A DNA stretch of 11,776 nucleotides from an uncultured Clostridia bacterium (GTDB taxonomy: Bacteria > Bacillota > Clostridia > Lachnospirales > Lachnospiraceae), in the NCBI GenBank assembly GCA_946405675.1, contig CAMJIC010000063.1, positions 1-11,776 on the forward strand, in the 5' to 3' direction. The translations under genes and the position numbers were made by a program. Below, piece after piece: positions 7,800 through 11,776 of this stretch. The notes under the pieces are model-generated. The model did no database searches, was not told the origin of the DNA, and saw only the letters and a list, made by a program, of their open reading frames with translations. Numbering within the stretch: the first letter of the stretch is position 1; every line of letters starts with the position of its first letter.

Positions 7800-7829
7800 T
7801 AACCGTTTGGAACCTGTTTGGAACAGTTA
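7800..7829. repeat. Palindrome family copy 2 (degenerate)
   Basis: The 28-bp core at 7801-7828 reads AACCGTTTGGAAC, spacer CT, then GTTTGGAACAGTT. It has the same length and spacer position as copies 1 and 3, with base changes that weaken but do not abolish pairing (TAAC/GTTA, GTT/AAC and AAC/GTT remain). It lies in the leader of the VTC gene. Confidence 0.6.
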
Positions 7830-7858
7830 TGAAAGGTTTTTGAAGTGAGGCAGTACAG

Positions 7859-7868
7859 GGAGGTGATC
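7859..7868 (+). promoter_or_regulatory. Very strong ribosome binding site of the VTC gene
   Basis: GGAGGTGATC complements the 3' end of bacterial 16S rRNA over ten bases and lies 5 nt before the chosen ATG at 7874. A nearer ATG at 7870 is in another frame and too close to the site, so this supports 7874 as the start. Confidence 0.7.
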
Positions 7869-7873
7869 GATGG

Positions 7874-8557
7874 ATGGACAGGAGAATTCACTACCGGCAT
7901 GAACTGAAGCATGAGCTGAATATGTCTGACCTGATCAGTATCAGACAGCGGTTAAGGGCGGTAGCGGTGCCGGATCCGCACGCGGAGGGCGGCAGATATC
8001 TGATCCGCAGCCTGTATTTTGACAACCTGAATGACCGGGCTTTGCGGGAAAAGATTGATGGCGTCAATATGAGGGAGAAATTCCGCATCCGTTTTTACAA
8101 TCATGATACATCTCTCATTCATCTGGAAAAGAAGAGCAAACGAAACGGGCTGGGGACGAAGTACAGTGAGGTCCTTTCCGCGGAGGAAGCACAGCGGATC
8201 GTGGATGGTGATGTGGGATGGATGATGGAAAGCGGGAGGAGTCTGGTTCAGGAGCTTTACCTGAAGATGCGCTATCAGGGACTGAGACCGAAGACGATTG
8301 TGGATTATACCAGGGAGCCGTTCATATACAGGCCGGGAAATGTGAGGGTGACGTTTGATTACGACATCCGTACCGGTATCCGTGGAACTGATTTTCTGAA
8401 TCCGGATTGTATCATGATCCCTGCGGGAGATGCCCCGATCCTGATGGAAGTCAAGTGGGATGAATTTCTCCCTTCCGTTATCCGGGACTGCGTGCAGACA
8501 CCGGGGAGGAGAGAGATGGCGTTTTCCAAATACGCACAGTGCCGGGTATATGGATAA
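7874..8557 (+). CDS. VTC-domain polyphosphate polymerase-like protein
   Basis: Protein of 227 residues, about the usual size for bacterial stand-alone VTC-domain proteins. The VTC catalytic tunnel in yeast Vtc4 makes polyphosphate from ATP. Residues matching its basic and metal-binding set are seen: K12 (YRHELKHELN), R45 (IRSLYFDN), R71 and R73 (KFRIRFYN), K86-K87 (HLEKKSK), K96 (GLGTKYSE), R147 (DYTREPF), E192 (LMEVKWDEFLP) and K219 (FSKY). No membrane segment or SPX domain, so it should act in the cytoplasm or at the membrane with the DUF4956 protein encoded 59 nt downstream. Whether bacterial members make polyphosphate or another polyanion is not shown by the sequence. The position upstream of DUF4956 and a beta-helix protein is a known arrangement in Clostridia, often with a CotH kinase, which is not in this window. 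Confidence 0.9.
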   Translation: MDRRIHYRHELKHELNMSDLISIRQRLRAVAVPDPHAEGGRYLIRSLYFDNLNDRALREKIDGVNMREKFRIRFYNHDTSLIHLEKKSKRNGLGTKYSEVLSAEEAQRIVDGDVGWMMESGRSLVQELYLKMRYQGLRPKTIVDYTREPFIYRPGNVRVTFDYDIRTGIRGTDFLNPDCIMIPAGDAPILMEVKWDEFLPSVIRDCVQTPGRREMAFSKYAQCRVYG

Positions 8558-8616
8558 AACCGGCTTTCAACAGCGGATCTCAAACGGAAGGCAAACGTAG
8601 GAAGGGAGCAAAGACA

Positions 8617-9288
8617 ATGACGTTCAGTGATATTTTTAAGTCCAGTTTTCTGGAAAATGTGGCAGCGGTCAGTATCGTGGATATGGTGCTTGCACTGGTA
8701 CTGTCCTTTTGCATCGGCCTGTTTATTTTTCTCATTTACAAGAAGACATACGCAGGGGTGATGTATTCATCAACCTTCGGTGTGACACTGGTTGCCCTGA
8801 CGATGATTTCGACGTTCGTGATCCTGGCAGTGACGAGCAATGTTGTTCTGTCCTTAGGTATGGTCGGTGCGCTGTCGATCGTAAGATTCCGGACGGCAAT
8901 CAAGGAACCTCTTGATATCGCGTTTTTATTCTGGGCGATCGCGGCCGGAATTGTCCTTGCTGCAGGGATGATTCCCCTGGCAGCTTTCGGCAGTGTTCTG
9001 ATCGGTATTGTAATCCTGGTTTTCGCGAACCGCAAGAGCGGCGTCAACCCGTATATTGTCGTGCTGACGGTAAGCGACCATTCATCGGAAACACAGGCTG
9101 TGGAGTACCTGAAGGGCAGGGTCACGAAATGTAATGTCAAGAGTAAGACGGTACAGAAGGGGATGGTTGAGCTGAACCTGGAGGTTCGCCTGAAGGAGGA
9201 CGACACGGACTTTGTCAATGAGCTGGCTGATATGCAGGGCGTGCAGAGAGCAGTGCTCGTCAGCTACAACGGAGATTATATGGGATGA
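8617..9288 (+). CDS. DUF4956 family membrane protein
   Basis: Protein of 223 residues. The ATG at 8617 is chosen because AGGAAGGGAG ends 8 nt before it. An earlier in-frame ATG at 8539 overlaps the VTC gene and would add an unrelated N-terminus. There are four or five membrane segments within 19-137 (about 19-40, 50-72, 73-90, 101-118, 120-137). The conserved block GALSIVRFRTAIKEPLDIAF (84-103) is the family signature as I know it. The soluble tail (145-223) has an alternating strand/helix pattern that could be ACT-like. Partner of the VTC protein by constant gene neighbourhood. It may be a membrane channel, anchor or regulator for the VTC enzyme, but no biochemical role is established to my knowledge. 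Spacing of 59 nt with no terminator indicates co-transcription. Confidence 0.88.
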   Translation: MTFSDIFKSSFLENVAAVSIVDMVLALVLSFCIGLFIFLIYKKTYAGVMYSSTFGVTLVALTMISTFVILAVTSNVVLSLGMVGALSIVRFRTAIKEPLDIAFLFWAIAAGIVLAAGMIPLAAFGSVLIGIVILVFANRKSGVNPYIVVLTVSDHSSETQAVEYLKGRVTKCNVKSKTVQKGMVELNLEVRLKEDDTDFVNELADMQGVQRAVLVSYNGDYMG

Positions 9289-9314
9289 GACATTTCCGAA
9301 TGGATCGTCAGATA

Positions 9315-9360
9315 TGTGCATATGACTGTTCAGAACTGGTTCTGAGCAGTTATATGCATA
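9315..9360. repeat. Palindrome family copy 3 (extended hairpin)
   Basis: The 28-bp core at 9324-9351 reads GACTGTTCAGAAC, spacer TG, then GTTCTGAGCAGTT. The outer stem (9315-9328 with 9347-9360) pairs over about 14 positions including G-T pairs. The inner stem CAGAAC/GTTCTG follows a 2x2 mismatch. It lies 27 nt after the DUF4956 stop codon. It has no T-tract, so it need not stop transcription into the next gene. Confidence 0.8.
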
Positions 9361-9402
9361 CTTTGCAGGATGTGGGGAAGAACCGGAAAGTGAGGGAATA
9401 AG

Positions 9403-11634
9403 ATGTCTACGCATAGATGGATTGACAGAATCTGCGCCATTGCAATGGCAGCTGCCATTGTCCTGACTGTCCTGTTTATGAACGGAACAAGGTTCGGGAT
9501 TACACTTGCAGTTGACGCGGACGCGGAGGGACATTCGGATGACTCCTGGTTTACAGAGAATGACCTGAATGCCGGATGGGATACTTCCGGCGCGACAGTG
9601 ATCCGCCTCGGAGCGTCCAAGGCAGAGGCTTCGTCGTCAGATACCGGTGACATAGAGATCCAGGGATCGGGCTGCTATCTTTATAACGGGAATGTCGTCA
9701 TCGCGCAGGCCGGGAAATATGTTGTGTCGGGAGAATTGTCCGGCGGCAGCATCGTGGTGGACGCGGAGGATACCGCAAAGGTGTGGATCCTGTTTGACGG
9801 CGTGACGATTGAGCGGGAGGATGATGCCTGTTTGATCGTGGATCAGGCGGATAAGGTGTTTCTGACGCTCGCTGAGGGCTCTGTCAATACGCTGACATCA
9901 GGGGATGCGTACTCCGATGAGGCACTTTCTGACAATACGGATGGGGCAATCTTCGCGCATGATGACCTGACCATCAACGGGAGCGGGACGCTGAAGGTAA
10001 CTGCCGGCTGCAAGCATGGGATAGCGGCAAATGATGATCTCGTGATCACAGGCGGGACGATCAGCGTATCGGCTCCAAAGGATGCGATTCACGCCAATGA
10101 CAGCCTGCGGATCACAAAAGCGGTGCTGGATCTTTCCGCGGAAGATGACGGTATGGCTGTCGATAATGAAGGCGCATATATCTATATGGAATCTGGTGAT
10201 ATCTCCATACAGTGCGCTGACGAAGGCATGACTGCTCCTGGAGACATTACGATTGCAGGAGGCAGCATATCGATTACAACCGGTACAGAGCAGGGACATC
10301 ACGGGATTAAAGCCGGCGGAACCTGCACTGTTACGGATGGAAGCATACGGATCGATTCATGTTATGAAGGGATACAGGCTCTCTATATCGATGTCCAGGG
10401 CGGAGATCTTGCGATCTATCCTGCGGATGACGGAATAAACGCCAGTACAGGCGACAGTTCTGAAGAAATGTTCGGCATGCAGGGGGCTCCGATGGGCGGC
10501 ATGCAGGGAGCCATGCAAGGTGATACAGAGGGCGTCATACATGGTGGTCCTGCAGGCATCATGCAAGGGAATCTGGCAGACGTCATGCAAGATGAAACGG
10601 AGGGCAGCATGGAAGGCACCTCAGAAGAGGACAGCCAATGGAGCGAAGCAATACAGGCGCAGGGTGTGCCGGTGCAGGAGCAGCAGAGTGATTCCTCCGA
10701 AAATGAGTCAGGAGATACGGAGGAAGCAGAGAAACAGAGCGACAGTACAGGTCAAAATGATATGCAGCAGCCGGGGCATACGACCGGGATGCCATTTATT
10801 CCAGACACCGAGAATGCCACAGGGACAGACACCGGGAACGATACAGGGACAGATACAGGGAATACCACAGGAACCGAAACCGGGGAAGGAACGGTTGACA
10901 CAGAAGCTTCTCCCTGGATTCATATCAGCGGGGGAACAATTCTTATTGAAAATGAGACCGGCATGGATTCTGATGGGATTGATTCCAACGGAGATATTCT
11001 GATTTCAGGCGGCGATATCCGGATCAGTCTGAACGACAGCGGCATGAATAATGCGTTTGATTTTGGAAGCGAGAATGGCGGAACTCTCACGATAACAGGC
11101 GGCACGGTCATTGCCTGCGGAAGCAGCGGCATGCTGGAAGGAGTCAGCACAGAGTCGGCGCAGGCATCGGTTACATACGTGACTGAAACAAGCCAGGGGG
11201 AAGAGACAGACATTTCCCTTCAGGAGGAAGCTGGCGCATCTCTTCTTTCCTGGACGGTTCCATACAGCTTTTCCGCGATTTTGATCAGCTGTCCGGAGAT
11301 GAGAACCGGGGAGAATTATGTGCTCAGCATAGGAGATACAACAGAAACGATTTCATTGAGTGATATCGTCACAACTGCGGGAGCGGAATCCGGTTCATCA
11401 GGAGCGATGCCAGGTGGAGCAATGCCGGGCGGAGCAATGCCGGGCGGAGCAATGCCGGGTGGAACAATGCCAGGTGGAGCAATGCCAGGTGGGGCAATGC
11501 CAGGTGGAGCAATGCCGACGGGAACAATGGCGGACGGAGCTGCTCCGGGCGGCACAATGCCGGATGGAACGACAATGGAGGAGAGTGAGGCGCAGGCTGG
11601 AAATATGGAATCAATGATGTTGCTGGCCTCATGA
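9403..11634 (+). CDS. Exported beta-helix protein, Cthe_2159/DUF4353 carbohydrate-binding type
   Basis: Protein of 743 residues. The ATG at 9403 follows GAGGGA (9392-9397) by 5 nt. Residues 10-37 are a hydrophobic export signal or anchor, possibly cut near AVDADA (36-41). Residues about 84-345 form a right-handed parallel beta-helix: coils of 22-25 residues end in a DG/HG/EG + hydrophobic turn at about 180, 205, 227, 249, 274, 299, 322 and 343, with GGTISV or GGSISI strands between. Residues about 348-502 are low-complexity (Met-Gln-Gly, acidic, then Thr-Gly-Asp repeats). Beta-helix text resumes at about 505-580 (DGIDSNGDILISGGDIRISL). A beta-rich module follows (588-655), then eleven Gly-x-Met-Pro-Gly type pentapeptides (667-721). 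Cthe_2159 of Clostridium thermocellum, the family model, binds cellulose and pectin-like polymers with calcium. No sortase motif, SLH or choline-binding repeat is seen. Third gene of the VTC cluster. Confidence 0.85.
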   Translation: MSTHRWIDRICAIAMAAAIVLTVLFMNGTRFGITLAVDADAEGHSDDSWFTENDLNAGWDTSGATVIRLGASKAEASSSDTGDIEIQGSGCYLYNGNVVIAQAGKYVVSGELSGGSIVVDAEDTAKVWILFDGVTIEREDDACLIVDQADKVFLTLAEGSVNTLTSGDAYSDEALSDNTDGAIFAHDDLTINGSGTLKVTAGCKHGIAANDDLVITGGTISVSAPKDAIHANDSLRITKAVLDLSAEDDGMAVDNEGAYIYMESGDISIQCADEGMTAPGDITIAGGSISITTGTEQGHHGIKAGGTCTVTDGSIRIDSCYEGIQALYIDVQGGDLAIYPADDGINASTGDSSEEMFGMQGAPMGGMQGAMQGDTEGVIHGGPAGIMQGNLADVMQDETEGSMEGTSEEDSQWSEAIQAQGVPVQEQQSDSSENESGDTEEAEKQSDSTGQNDMQQPGHTTGMPFIPDTENATGTDTGNDTGTDTGNTTGTETGEGTVDTEASPWIHISGGTILIENETGMDSDGIDSNGDILISGGDIRISLNDSGMNNAFDFGSENGGTLTITGGTVIACGSSGMLEGVSTESAQASVTYVTETSQGEETDISLQEEAGASLLSWTVPYSFSAILISCPEMRTGENYVLSIGDTTETISLSDIVTTAGAESGSSGAMPGGAMPGGAMPGGAMPGGTMPGGAMPGGAMPGGAMPTGTMADGAAPGGTMPDGTTMEESEAQAGNMESMMLLAS
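10477..10578 (+). repeat. Met-Gln-Gly repeat segment in the beta-helix protein gene
   Basis: The codons for MQG or HGG recur irregularly (GMQGAP, GMQGAM, QGD, IMQGN), and on the DNA as ATGCAGGG or ATGCAAGG at 10497, 10512 and 10561 among others. This is a low-complexity linker at residues about 359-392. Confidence 0.5.
10819..10893 (+). repeat. Thr-Gly-Asp-Thr repeat segment in the beta-helix protein gene
   Basis: Residues about 473-497 repeat TGTDTGN with minor changes. The DNA repeats ACAGGGACAGA and ACCGGGAA/ACAGGGAA. It ends the low-complexity insertion before the last beta-helix coils. Confidence 0.6.
11401..11565 (+). repeat. 15-bp tandem repeat array, 11 units, encoding Gly-x-Met-Pro-Gly
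   Basis: Eleven in-frame 15-bp units of the type GGAGCAATGCCGGGC. Units 1-7 are nearly identical. Units 8-11 are diverged (for example GGAACAATGGCGGAC). They code for a Met/Pro/Gly-rich tail at residues 667-721. Near-identity of the first seven units suggests recent expansion. Confidence 0.9.
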
Positions 11635-11776
11635 GCTGTCACTGATTTGAACCCATTCATTGTCACCAGATTTTTCCGCAGCGATTCCCACGTTTTCCAT
11701 GGTACTTTCTATCTGATCGTGGGTTACAAGTCACACTCCTGCCAGCGTTTCTGTTCACTGCCCGGCTGGGCAGGCT
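11635..11776. other. Terminal intergenic stretch, no supported gene
   Basis: No start codon with a ribosome binding site and no T-tailed hairpin are seen. A short palindrome (CTGCCC, GGCT, GGGCAG at 11758-11773) is cut off by the window end and could be the start of a terminator. A 23-codon minus-strand ORF (11629-11700) reads like protein but lacks a ribosome binding site. Confidence 0.4.

Noticed and set aside
10520..11002. 160-codon + strand frame within the beta-helix gene
   Set aside because: Overlaps the low-complexity linker in another frame; Arg/Gln-rich text reflects repeated DNA, and the main frame has clear beta-helix coils on both sides.
11401..11565. Tandem 15-bp repeats as a CRISPR array or origin iterons
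   Set aside because: Units are contiguous, in frame and translated within a long gene; no spacers and no replication gene nearby.
11316..11666. Minus-strand frame with Ala-Pro-Pro-Gly-Ile repeats
   Set aside because: It is the reverse complement of the 15-bp tandem repeat array; no start signal of its own.

Overview
The window looks like chromosomal DNA of a Gram-positive anaerobe of the class Clostridia, most likely Lachnospiraceae. This rests on the moderately high GC, strong GGAGG-type ribosome binding sites, intrinsic terminators, a DUF5107-TPR protein, and a VTC / DUF4956 / beta-helix gene cluster of a kind common in that family. The genus cannot be fixed from sequence alone. All seven supported genes lie on the + strand. 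No rRNA, tRNA, CRISPR array, transposase or phage gene was seen.

Region 1 (18-3996) holds a 1111-residue DUF5107-TPR protein and a 142-residue cupin-like protein of the ureidoglycolate lyase (AllA) family, closed by a strong intrinsic terminator. The pair looks like the 3' end of a catabolic operon, probably for sugars or sugar acids, that begins upstream of the window. Region 2 (4040-6154) is a single gene for a polytopic membrane EAL protein. All expected catalytic residues for c-di-GMP hydrolysis are present, and a degenerate GGDEF-like domain lies between the membrane part and EAL. Its promoter lies inside an interrupted inverted repeat. Region 3 (6180-7645) is a single gene for a secreted protein with a bacterial SH3 domain and a Tyr/Trp/Gly/Asn-rich C-terminus. 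It has an extended -10 promoter, a leader that can fold, and a terminator.

Region 4 (7689-11634) is the most interesting part. It is a three-gene cluster: a VTC-domain polyphosphate polymerase-like enzyme, a DUF4956 membrane protein whose layout resembles MgtC, and a 743-residue exported right-handed beta-helix protein of the Cthe_2159 / DUF4353 type. The last protein carries a low-complexity insertion of about 155 residues between helix coils and a C-terminal 15-bp tandem repeat array. A plausible reading is that a cytoplasmic or membrane polyphosphate-type activity works with a surface polysaccharide-binding protein. That link is inference from gene order.

A recurrent 28-bp palindrome sits in three of the intergenic gaps (6117-6154, 7800-7829, 9315-9360). 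A shorter T-tailed relative at 7736-7767 looks like a terminator or attenuator. This dispersed palindrome family is the main non-coding structure in the window. The last 142 bases hold no gene I can support.
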